Shown: in pieces, positions 1 through 5,126 of the stretch | Position numbering within the stretch: position 1 is the stretch's first letter | Layout of the letters: each line of letters starts with the position of its first letter | Assembly (NCBI GenBank): GCA_020850915.1 | Contig: JADZDV010000266.1 | Location: forward strand, 1-5,418 | Direction of reading: 5' to 3' | Length of the DNA: 5,418 nucleotides | Source: Chloroflexota bacterium | Lineage (GTDB): Bacteria; Chloroflexota; UBA6077; JADZDV01 | Program-made: the position numbers and the translations under genes | The notes under the pieces: generated by a model | The model's database searches: none | Told to the model about the DNA's origin: nothing | The model's input: only the letters and a program-made list of their open reading frames with translations

Positions 1-1
1 T

Positions 2-598
2 AATCTTGAGTCATTACAGCCGGTAGATCTCAGCATGCTGGATATATTCACAGACACTAAACAACTGTTTCTCGACAACACTAGCCTAAACGACCAAAAC
101 ATACAATATCTTTCTGGCATGAGATTGCTCCAAAAACTGCATCTAATTCGTGGCCCATTCGGCGAAGAGGCTTTGCAATTTATCTCGGGGTTGGCTGAGT
201 TAGAACATCTTAATTTGCAGACAATAAAAAAGGCCCGTAGTCTCGATTTTCTCATTGGCGCTTCAAAATTGAAGTCTTTAATTATTGACATATCCTCTGG
301 TAATGCTGTCGATATTAGCGCGATAGCTGGATTAAAGTTTCTTAAAAGGCTCGACTTATCAGGCATGGGATTAAATGACGCAAATATCTCGACGTTGTCG
401 ACAATGAGTTCTTTGGAACCACTTGATATCAGCATGTCACCAATTTCTGATGTTGGTCTTCGTAAAATTGAAACGATGATAGAATTAAGAGAGATCCGCT
501 TATGGGAGACTAATGCTACTCAACAAGGCATCGATCGACTGAAAGAAAAGCTACGAGGGTGTATAGTATATAACTTTCCAAATAAAGGACGGCGGTGA
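2..598 (+). CDS. Leucine-rich-repeat protein, 3' part (5' end outside the window)
   Basis: The frame is open from base 2 with no stop, so the gene begins left of the window. The first in-frame ATG is at 35, but the residues before it (NLESLQPVDLS) already fit an LRR unit, so 35 is probably not the real start. About seven units of roughly 23-29 residues can be read, each with the L-x-x-L-x-L core, for example LQKLHL, LEHLNL, LKSLII, LKRLDLS, LEPLDIS and LREIRL. Several units carry N/D-A/V-G/N-I/L 'next unit' helices, as in SDVGLRKIETM. The end, GIDRLKEKLRGCIVYNF, resembles the closing unit of bacterial LRR proteins of the planctomycete type (family knowledge). No signal peptide, membrane segment or catalytic domain is visible in this part. 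Such repeats normally bind proteins, and the partner is unknown. GC is near 38-40%, far below the other genes here, suggesting recent transfer. Confidence 0.8.
   Translation, partial: NLESLQPVDLSMLDIFTDTKQLFLDNTSLNDQNIQYLSGMRLLQKLHLIRGPFGEEALQFISGLAELEHLNLQTIKKARSLDFLIGASKLKSLIIDISSGNAVDISAIAGLKFLKRLDLSGMGLNDANISTLSTMSSLEPLDISMSPISDVGLRKIETMIELREIRLWETNATQQGIDRLKEKLRGCIVYNFPNKGRR
539..567 (+). promoter_or_regulatory. Possible sigma-70-like promoter inside the end of the LRR gene
   Basis: A TATAGT box (562-567, five of six matches to TATAAT) lies 17 bases after CTGAAA (539-544, four of six matches to TTGACA). It points towards the non-coding, structure-rich stretch that follows the LRR gene. 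The surrounding DNA is AT-rich, so such boxes can arise by chance, and there is no other support. Confidence 0.22.
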
Positions 599-749
599 TG
601 AATGGTGGCTCGAAAGTGTGCTTCGTGGGTTGATGTTCGAGCGCAGCGTGGCTATCAGAAACAAGATGCGTCGTTATACTTCCGAACTTTGGCATTCCAG
701 ACGGTGCCGAATTCGCCCGCCTGGCTACGTCGAGCACTTCTGTGTTTGT

Positions 750-1040
750 CAACCCCGGTATGGCCCACTTTGATGCGCGGGAATGGCCCACCCCCTGTAG
801 CGCTGCTCGCACGGCGCGAGCAGCAGAGTGTTCGGTTACGACCTGACCTGCTCAAGCCAAGCCTGAGGGACGAAAGCGTGGCAGGCGAGCTGAGCGAGCA
901 GGCCTCCCGCCGTCGGGCCTCGGCTTAAGATTGGGACGAACCACCTCCGTTTCTGCCATTGAGCAGATCGTTGAGGGCCACACCGGGTAGGAGAGCGGCA
1001 CACCCCAAAGGCGTCACAGGGGCGTCGCGGGGGCGTGACA
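750..1040 (+). ncRNA. Candidate structured non-coding RNA (family unknown)
   Basis: Several stems can be drawn by eye. GCTGCTCGC (802-810) pairs perfectly with GCGAGCAGC (816-824) over a 5-nt loop. CCTGCTC (847-853) pairs perfectly with GAGCAGG (896-902). AAGCCTGAGG (859-868) pairs with CCTCGGCTT (918-926) with one bulged T. CCCG (906-909) closes on CGGG (914-917). GTCAC (1013-1017) can pair with GTGAC (1035-1039). The second and third stems interleave, so together they make a pseudoknot, with the 906-917 hairpin stacked between them. No protein explains the stretch. The layout, a few hundred bases of pseudoknotted RNA beside a mobile element, recalls IscB-associated omega RNA (HEARO), but I cannot match a consensus from memory and no IscB gene is present. 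Boundaries and strand are guesses. Confidence 0.3.
802..824. repeat. Perfect 9-bp hairpin, 5-nt loop
   Basis: The arms 802-810 and 816-824 are exact reverse complements, and seven of the nine pairs are G-C. No T run follows, so it does not look like a simple intrinsic terminator. It is the strongest single stem in the candidate RNA stretch. Confidence 0.7.
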
Positions 1041-1044
1041 CGAA

Positions 1045-1056
1045 GCGACCGGTCGC
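1045..1056. repeat. 12-bp perfect palindrome
   Basis: GCGACCGGTCGC is its own reverse complement. It directly abuts, and overlaps by two bases, the left arm of the 1055-1133 inverted repeat. It could be a protein-binding site or part of an element end. Nothing in the sequence decides between these. Confidence 0.5.
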
Positions 1057-1133
1057 CTAAACCAAAACCAAGGTGGGATCCACATGCCTGTGCGATCAGC
1101 GTCCGCGGGTTTCGCCGTAGCTTTGGTTTAGGC
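1055..1133. repeat. 12-bp inverted repeat, 55-base spacer, upstream of the transposase remnant
   Basis: GCCTAAACCAAA (1055-1066) is the exact reverse complement of TTTGGTTTAGGC (1122-1133). The right arm ends 34 bases before the transposase start codon. The arms may be a sub-terminal repeat or hairpin end of the insertion sequence, or an unrelated small element. No good matching copy is seen to the right of the remnant (only TAAACC in inverted orientation near 1653-1658), so it cannot be called the element's terminal repeat. Confidence 0.5.
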
Positions 1134-1167
1134 TGAAGTATCCCCGCGGCCGGGAGCGCGAACGGCG

Positions 1168-1640
1168 ATGGATCTGACGGTGCTCCAACGGCTCGACCTG
1201 GAGGCGATCACCGACCCTGGCACGCGGCGGATCGTCCAGGCCCTGCTCAATCTGATCGAGGCGCTCCTGGCGGAGAACCAGGCGCTGCGCGCGACGGTCC
1301 AGGCGCAGCGGGACGAGATCAATCGCCTCAAGGGCGAGCAGGGCCAGCCGGATGTCAAGCCCAACCGGCGCCCGCCAGGAGGGAGCGATGTCTCCTCGGA
1401 GCGGGCGCGCGCCAGCGGATGCGCAAGCGGGACGTGAGCTTTGGACCGCGCAGCCCCGCGGGGCGCCAGGCCTGGGACACGTTCATGACGCTGAGCGCGA
1501 CGGCCAAGAAGCTGGGGGTGAGCTTCTCCCAGTGCCTCGAGGACCGGCTGCGCGATGCGCGCCAGGTGCCGCGGTTGGACGAGTTGATCCGTCACCGCGC
1601 CGCCGAGCTCCAGCTTGGCGGCTCCTGGGCCAGCCCATAG
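1168..1640 (+). pseudogene. IS66-like transposase remnant, middle deleted and out of frame
   Basis: The first part (1168 to about 1404) reads MDLTVLQRLDLEAITDP, then a coiled coil with leucines at heptad spacing (LLNLIEALLAENQALRA), then INRLKGEQGQPDVKPN and DVSSE. This is the N-terminal leucine-zipper and linker region of IS66-like transposases. The second part, in another frame from about 1404 to the TAG at 1638-1640, reads ARQRMRKRDVSFGPRSPAGR, then WDTFMTLSATAKKLGVSF, and resembles the extreme C terminus of the same proteins, which normally follows the DDE catalytic core. The core (probably over 300 residues) is absent. The join lies in gagcgggcgcgcgcc (1399-1413). The N-terminal frame stops at TGA 1435-1437, just past the join. 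No active transposase can be made. The start is supported by ATG at 1168 with a possible GGGAG about a dozen bases upstream. Confidence 0.8.
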
Positions 1641-1761
1641 CCTCCCATCCCCGGTTTATCGAGTAGATACCTCGAACTTGCCGGGCAGGGGGCACTGGTC
1701 CCATGGGTAGAGTACACTGTGTGGCTGATTGATGGCTGCGTGCGAAGCCTGCGCACATTAG
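1641..1761. other. Intergenic stretch between transposase remnant and antitoxin gene
   Basis: No convincing gene is seen on either strand. This is where the right end of the insertion sequence and, on the minus strand, a toxin partner of the antitoxin would be expected. Neither is recognisable. The only structure noted is TCGAG (1659-1663) facing CTCGA (1671-1675), a weak 5-bp stem. Confidence 0.5.
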
Positions 1762-2076
1762 TCAATAGAGACCCGAGGCAGTTTGAGTCCCGCCGGGCTC
1801 GCCGTACCGGTCGCGGGGCACCACCTCCCAGATGTCAGTCCCCGCGTCGATCAATTCGCCCAACGAGACTCCCTCGCCGTGCTGAATCTGGCCGATCTGA
1901 CCCACCGTCCTCTTGGCGGTCACCTGTTGCGGCGTGATCAACGCCACTTCCGGTGTCTCGAACAGCGCGCCCAAATCGCCCATTTTCGGGCCGAGCTTTC
2001 CGCTCATCGCGGCAGGCAGGGAAACCTGTCCCTCGTCCTTCACGCGCTCGGGATTGCGTCCAGCCATCCCTTCCAT
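1762..2076 (-). CDS. AbrB/MazE/SpoVT-type antitoxin or transcription regulator, solitary
   Basis: Residues 11-50 (RVKDEGQVSLPAAMSGKLG, then KMGDLGALFETPEVALITPQ) follow the swapped-hairpin AbrB pattern V-x-x-K/E-G-Q-V-t-l-P-x-x-x-x-x-K-L-G-x-x-x-G-D, ending in a strand with I-x-P. Residues 57-81 (TVGQIGQIQHGEGVSLGELIDAGTDI) resemble the C-terminal helix that, in many such antitoxins, binds a PIN-domain (VapC-like) toxin. The product is 104 residues, and the family extension normally ends near the RYG at 90-92. The last dozen residues look unrelated, so the 3' end may have been altered. Two usually positive or polar positions are changed (DEGQ for SKGQ; MSGK for LRxK), hinting at drift. No toxin gene follows. 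The start at 2076 has no clear ribosome binding site, and Met4 (2067) is an alternative. The gene is divergent from the MgtC-like gene. Confidence 0.65.
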   Translation of the reverse strand: MEGMAGRNPERVKDEGQVSLPAAMSGKLGPKMGDLGALFETPEVALITPQQVTAKRTVGQIGQIQHGEGVSLGELIDAGTDIWEVVPRDRYGEPGGTQTASGLY

Positions 2077-2089
2077 ACGCCGAATGCGA

Positions 2090-2108
2090 GTCTATTCGCA
2101 CTATAGAC
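2090..2108. promoter_or_regulatory. Dyad and -10 box upstream of the antitoxin gene
   Basis: GTCTAT (2090-2095) and ATAGAC (2103-2108) form a perfect 6-bp inverted repeat with a 7-base spacer. Read on the minus strand, the upstream arm overlaps TATAGT, a good -10 box, placed roughly 25 bases before the antitoxin start codon. AbrB/MazE-type antitoxins commonly repress their own promoters by binding such dyads, so this is a plausible autoregulatory operator. That role is inferred. Confidence 0.4.
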
Positions 2109-2307
2109 CCGTTTCATGAACATCTCGGAGTCTGGCGCATTCCAGCACGTCGCACCGCCGCTCGCCGCCCGGGGGGACAACGGCCCATCGCGGTCCGTAG
2201 GGACCACGCAAGACTTTGACGTACGTCCTCGGCCCCCGGCTGCCGAACCAGTCGCTTCGGTACTGTCTGCGACCATCGCTAGATTGGCCGTTGCGAATCG
2301 GGTCGCC

Positions 2308-2736
2308 ATGACAACCTGGCTTGGTCCGCGGGACATCGAGATGATGGCGCGCGTGCTGCTCGGCTTCCTGCTGGGCGGTGTGCTCGGCTATGAGCGTGCG
2401 CGGATCGGCAGACTGGCCGGCCCGCGGACGTACATGCTGGTCTGCGCAGGCGCAGCCCGTTTGACGCTGGCCGGCATCTTCGACCTCGCCTCGGCTGCCA
2501 GTCCAATCCGCGACCCGATGCGGATCGCCGCTCAGATCGTTAGCGGCGTCGGCTTCCTGGGCGCCGGGATTCCACGGCGCACTTCCCCGACCGTCCGGCG
2601 ACTGGTCTCCGCGACCTCGATCTGGCTGGTCGCGGCGATCGGCATGCTGGTCCGGATGGGACAGTACTCCAACGCCATCTTCACCACGGTCGTCGGCTAC
2701 CTGGCCCCTCGGATCTGCCGGGCGGCGCCTCGATGA
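2308..2736 (+). CDS. MgtC/SapB family inner-membrane protein, short form
   Basis: The reading frame is open from ATG 2116, but similarity to the MgtC/SapB domain begins at residues counted from ATG 2308, giving 142 residues. The 64 residues of the longer form are proline/arginine-rich and look non-coding. Visible motifs are LGGVLGYERARIGRLAGPRT (22-41), AAQIVSGVGFLGAG (74-87) and SIWLVAAIG (104-112), matching the family's G-x-E-R-x-x-x-x-x-A-G-x-R-T, Q-x-x-x-G-x-G-F-L-G-A-G and S-l-W-x-x-A-A-I-G. Four or five hydrophobic segments fit (about 13-29, 42-60, 74-89, 100-116, 120-134). The C-terminal soluble domain of full-length MgtC (about 230 residues) is absent. The usual GLTTAAS is RLVSATS here. 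Family members are linked to magnesium limitation and acid or intracellular survival, but the role of this one is unknown. The stop codon lies in a strong hairpin. Confidence 0.7.
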   Translation: MTTWLGPRDIEMMARVLLGFLLGGVLGYERARIGRLAGPRTYMLVCAGAARLTLAGIFDLASAASPIRDPMRIAAQIVSGVGFLGAGIPRRTSPTVRRLVSATSIWLVAAIGMLVRMGQYSNAIFTTVVGYLAPRICRAAPR

Positions 2737-2750
2737 GGCGCCGCCCGGCA
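2716..2750 (+). terminator. Perfect 16-bp hairpin with 3-nt loop across the MgtC-like stop codon
   Basis: The arm 2716-2731 (TGCCGGGCGGCGCCTC) is the exact reverse complement of 2735-2750, with loop GAT (2732-2734). The TGA stop (2734-2736) sits at the loop, so the left arm encodes the last residues of the protein. Position and strength suggest a transcription terminator isolating the downstream glycosyltransferase operon. There is no T run after it, so termination would be of the U-less kind or the hairpin may instead protect the mRNA 3' end. Confidence 0.65.
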
Positions 2751-2787
2751 GGCGAGCCGTCCACCACGGGCGCACGCTCTAACGACG

Positions 2788-3903
2788 ATGACTGACGCGC
2801 GACGGCGGATCGTCCTGGACGGCCGACTGGCTGACTACGCCCCCGGCGGCATCGCCCAGTACACCCAGCACCTGGCACGCGCCATGGCGAGCCAGCTCGG
2901 AACCGATCGCCTGACCGTGCTCCGGGCCGCCCGTCCACAGGCCGCCGCCGACTACCCGCCGTGTCTGCCGACCGCGCGCTCCCTCACCCCTCCGCACCAC
3001 CGACTCGAGCAGATCGTGCTGCCGCTGGAGATCGCGCGCCTCGCTCCAAGCCTGGTCCACAGCCCGGATTTCATCCCTTCCTTCCACCGGCGCTGGCGCG
3101 CGGTCATCACCGTTCACGATCTCGCCTTCCTGCGTTACCCGGAGCATCTGATGGCCCAGAGCCGTCGCTACTACGGCCAGATCGGCCGCGCCGCGCGGGA
3201 GGCGGACGCCATCATCGCCGTCTCGACCGCCACGAAACATGACCTCGTCGAGCTGTTGCGGGTGCCGCCGGAGCGCATCTCGGTGGTGCTGGAGTCGGCC
3301 AACCCCGCCTTTGGTCCGGTCGAGGATGCCCAGCAGCTCGAGGCTGCACGCCGGCATCTTGGCGTCACGCGGCCGTTCGTCCTCTTCGTCGGCAGCCTGG
3401 AACCACGCAAGAACCTCCCCCTTCTGCTGGAGGCGTTCCGCGAGCTACGCCGGGAGCACGATCTGGAGCTGGCGCTGGTTGGCCAGCGCGGCTGGCTGTA
3501 CGCGCCGATCTTCCAACGCCTCGCGGAGCTGGGCCTGGGGCCGTACGTGCGGCACATCGACGGGCTCCCGGCGAAGATGCTGCCGGCCGTGTACAGCGCC
3601 GCGGAGCTGCTGGCGTTCCCCTCCCTCTACGAAGGCTTCGGCTTGCCACTCCTCGAGGCGATGGCTTGCGGCTGCCCGGTGGTCGCTTCGGACCGCGCGG
3701 CCATCCCGGAGGTGGTCGGCCAGGCTGGCCTGCTCGTCCCGGCCGACGACGCTGCCGCCCTCGCGGCTGCCATCCGCACGCTCCTCGAGCAGCCTGACAT
3801 GCGCGCCGCGTACATCCGGCGCGGCCTGGAGCGCGCTCGTTCGTTCTCCTGGGAGAAGGCCGCTGCCGAGACTCTGGCCCTCTATCGTCGCGTCGCCGCG
3901 TGA
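2788..3903 (+). CDS. GT-B fold glycosyltransferase, family 4 (GT4-like)
   Basis: This 371-residue protein has the usual length of a GT4 retaining glycosyltransferase, which moves a sugar from a nucleotide-sugar donor to a growing glycan at the cytoplasmic face of the membrane. The N-terminal acceptor domain shows the glycine loop YAPGGIAQY (17-25), HSPDF (91-95), VHDLAF (109-114) and VSTATKHDL (145-153). The C-terminal donor domain shows FVGSLEPRKNLPLLLEAF (200-217), with the Arg207/Lys208 phosphate-binding pair, and the EX7E motif YEGFGLPLLEAMACG (281-295), with Glu282 and Glu290. All key family residues are present, so it should be active. Donor and acceptor sugars cannot be read from the sequence. 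ATG 2788 is chosen because the first beta strand (RRIVLDGR) begins right after it; no clear ribosome binding site is seen. It overlaps the next gene by four bases. Confidence 0.88.
   Translation: MTDARRRIVLDGRLADYAPGGIAQYTQHLARAMASQLGTDRLTVLRAARPQAAADYPPCLPTARSLTPPHHRLEQIVLPLEIARLAPSLVHSPDFIPSFHRRWRAVITVHDLAFLRYPEHLMAQSRRYYGQIGRAAREADAIIAVSTATKHDLVELLRVPPERISVVLESANPAFGPVEDAQQLEAARRHLGVTRPFVLFVGSLEPRKNLPLLLEAFRELRREHDLELALVGQRGWLYAPIFQRLAELGLGPYVRHIDGLPAKMLPAVYSAAELLAFPSLYEGFGLPLLEAMACGCPVVASDRAAIPEVVGQAGLLVPADDAAALAAAIRTLLEQPDMRAAYIRRGLERARSFSWEKAAAETLALYRRVAA
3900..3903 (+). promoter_or_regulatory. GTGA start/stop overlap (translational coupling)
   Basis: The GTG start of the second glycosyltransferase shares four bases with the TGA stop of the first. 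The identical arrangement recurs at 5123-5126 before the hydrolase-like gene. Terminating ribosomes can reinitiate at such overlaps, so the three proteins are probably made in fixed ratio from one mRNA. Confidence 0.7.
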
Positions 3904-5126
3904 AGATCCTCTTCGTCTGTCCCCAGCTTCCATACCCCCTCGACCAGGGCACCCGCCTGCGCAACTTCTCGCTCATTCGCGCCGCGGCGGCCGGCGGCCA
4001 CGTCGTGCACGTCCTCGGCCTGGCCACCCCCCCGGTCCCGCGCGAAAGCCTCGACGCGCTGGGCGCATACTGCCAGCGGGTCGAGACGGTCCCGCCACCG
4101 CGCCGCCCGCTGGCTGCGCGCGTGGCGGATGTGCCGCTCTCGAGCCTGCCGGACCTCGCGCTCCGTCTCTGGACGCCGGCCATGCTCCAGGCGCTCCAGC
4201 GACTCCACCGCGAGGAGCGCTATGACGTCGTCCAGCTCGAGGGTCTCGAGATGGCGGCATACGGGGCGGGCGTTCGGGGCGCCTTTGTCCTGCTGGACGA
4301 GCACAACGTCGAGCACCGGCTCCAGGAACGCGCGTTCCGCACGTCAATGCGCGAGCCGCGCCTGTCGAGCCTCGTCGGAGGTCTCTATTCGCTGGTCCAG
4401 TGGCGGCGTCTCAGGAGCTGGGAGGCGCAACGTTGCGCGGAAGCGCACGCCGTGGTCGCCGTCTCGGCTTCCGATGGCGAGACGCTCTGCCTGCTCGCCC
4501 GGCGGCAGGTCGCCGTCGTGCCGAACAGCATCGACCTGGCGGCCACGCCGTACGTCGAGCCCGACGATCCCTGCCCCACTGGCGTGCTGTTCACCGGCAC
4601 GATGGACTTCCGCCCGAACCATGACGCGGCCCGCTGGTTCGCCGACTACGTCCTGCCCCGCCTGCGCCAGCGCCATCCCGAGCTGCGCTTCTGGGTCGTC
4701 GGCCGCAATCCGCACCCTGACCTCGTCGCCTACAACCAGCGCCCGACCGGCGTGGTGGTGACGGGCGGCGTCGAGACGATCGAGCCGTACTGGGCGCGGG
4801 CCGGCGTGTACGTGCTGCCGATGCGCTACGGCGGGGGCGTCCGGTTCAAGGCGCTGGAAGCGCTCGCCCGCGGGCTCCCGCTCGTCTCCACGCGCCAGGG
4901 CGTCGAAGGGATCGACGTCGAGCCCGGCCGGCACTACCTGGCCGCCGAAACGTCCGCGGAGTTCGCGGGTGCAGTCGAGCGGCTGCTCGCCGACGGTGCG
5001 CTGCGGCGGACGCTGGCCCGACAGGGGCGCGAGGCCGTGGCGCGGCTGGACTGGCCGGTCGTGCGAGACCGGCTGCTGGCCCTCTACGAGCGCCTCGAGG
5101 CGCGCCGTGGGACGGTGGTCCCGTGA
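3900..5126 (+). CDS. Glycosyltransferase, GT-B fold (sugar transferase of the PEP-CTERM/EpsH-associated type)
   Basis: This 408-residue protein starts at GTG 3900 inside the stop region of the previous gene (GTGA overlap), which suggests translational coupling. MKILFVCPQLPYPLDQGTRL (1-20) is the typical opening of this subgroup: a first beta strand followed by a G-x-R loop. Further motifs are DVVQLEG (109-115), DEHNVEHR (133-140), VVAVSASDG (185-193), VVPNSIDL (206-213), VLFTGTMDFRPNHDA (229-243) and FKALEALARGLPLVSTRQG (316-334). The active-site EX7E motif keeps only the second Glu (Glu320); the first position is Gly312 within RYGGGVRFK. That substitution is common in this subgroup, so it need not mean loss of function. 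The protein probably adds a sugar after or before its neighbour in the same surface-glycan pathway; the substrate is unknown. Confidence 0.85.
   Translation: MKILFVCPQLPYPLDQGTRLRNFSLIRAAAAGGHVVHVLGLATPPVPRESLDALGAYCQRVETVPPPRRPLAARVADVPLSSLPDLALRLWTPAMLQALQRLHREERYDVVQLEGLEMAAYGAGVRGAFVLLDEHNVEHRLQERAFRTSMREPRLSSLVGGLYSLVQWRRLRSWEAQRCAEAHAVVAVSASDGETLCLLARRQVAVVPNSIDLAATPYVEPDDPCPTGVLFTGTMDFRPNHDAARWFADYVLPRLRQRHPELRFWVVGRNPHPDLVAYNQRPTGVVVTGGVETIEPYWARAGVYVLPMRYGGGVRFKALEALARGLPLVSTRQGVEGIDVEPGRHYLAAETSAEFAGAVERLLADGALRRTLARQGREAVARLDWPVVRDRLLALYERLEARRGTVVP
5123..5126 (+). promoter_or_regulatory. GTGA start/stop overlap (second junction)
   Basis: The TGA stop of the second glycosyltransferase (5124-5126) overlaps the GTG start of the hydrolase-like gene (5123-5125). 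This junction decides the start call of that gene, because the signal peptide begins immediately after it. Confidence 0.68.

Larger units (their letters stand above)
599..1167. other. Stretch without a convincing gene; rich in potential RNA structure and inverted repeats
   Basis: The longest plus-strand frame (602-928, 108 codons) and the minus-strand frames here show no recognisable domain, and their composition looks like translated non-coding DNA. The stretch contains a 9-bp direct repeat (atggcccac, 760-768 and 783-791), a perfect 9-bp hairpin (802-824), a possible pseudoknot (847-926), an 8-bp direct repeat (gggacgaa, 867-874 and 933-940), a 12-bp palindrome (1045-1056) and a 12-bp inverted repeat (1055-1066 with 1122-1133). 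The last bases before 1168 carry the start region of the transposase remnant, including a possible ribosome binding site, GGGAG (1152-1156). Confidence 0.6.

Noticed and set aside
516..812. 98-codon minus-strand ORF overlapping the LRR gene end
   Set aside because: It is antisense to the clear LRR coding region at one end and has no recognisable motif.
863..881. Similarity to 16S rRNA (ctgagggacgaaagcgtgg resembles the segment before the GGATTAGATACC region)
   Set aside because: The following bases do not continue into the conserved 16S sequence and nothing before it fits, so it is not an rRNA fragment.
602..928. 108-codon plus-strand ORF
   Set aside because: No domain or family resemblance and no clear ribosome binding site. 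It crosses the best hairpins, so it is better explained as non-coding.
1659..1675. 5-bp stem TCGAG/CTCGA after the transposase remnant as a terminator or IS end
   Set aside because: Too short, with no T run, and it does not match any sequence on the left side.
2218..2260. Possible magnesium riboswitch upstream of the MgtC-like gene (palindrome gacgtacgtc 2218-2227, stem CCGAA/TTCGG 2243-2260)
   Set aside because: The stems are short, no known M-box or mgtA-leader elements are recognisable, and there is no sign of an attenuator before 2308.
2116..2307. N-terminal extension of the MgtC-like protein from ATG 2116
   Set aside because: The 64 added residues are proline/arginine-rich, unlike family N termini, and the family's first membrane helix follows ATG 2308. 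Kept only as an alternative start.
2101..2775. 224-codon minus-strand ORF opposite the MgtC-like gene
   Set aside because: The plus strand carries family motifs and hydrophobic segments. The minus frame is rich in R, G, P and D, as expected for a GC-rich shadow.
3239..4225. 328-codon plus-strand ORF bridging the two glycosyltransferases
   Set aside because: It lies in another frame of both genes and is a serine/arginine-rich shadow typical of GC-rich coding DNA.
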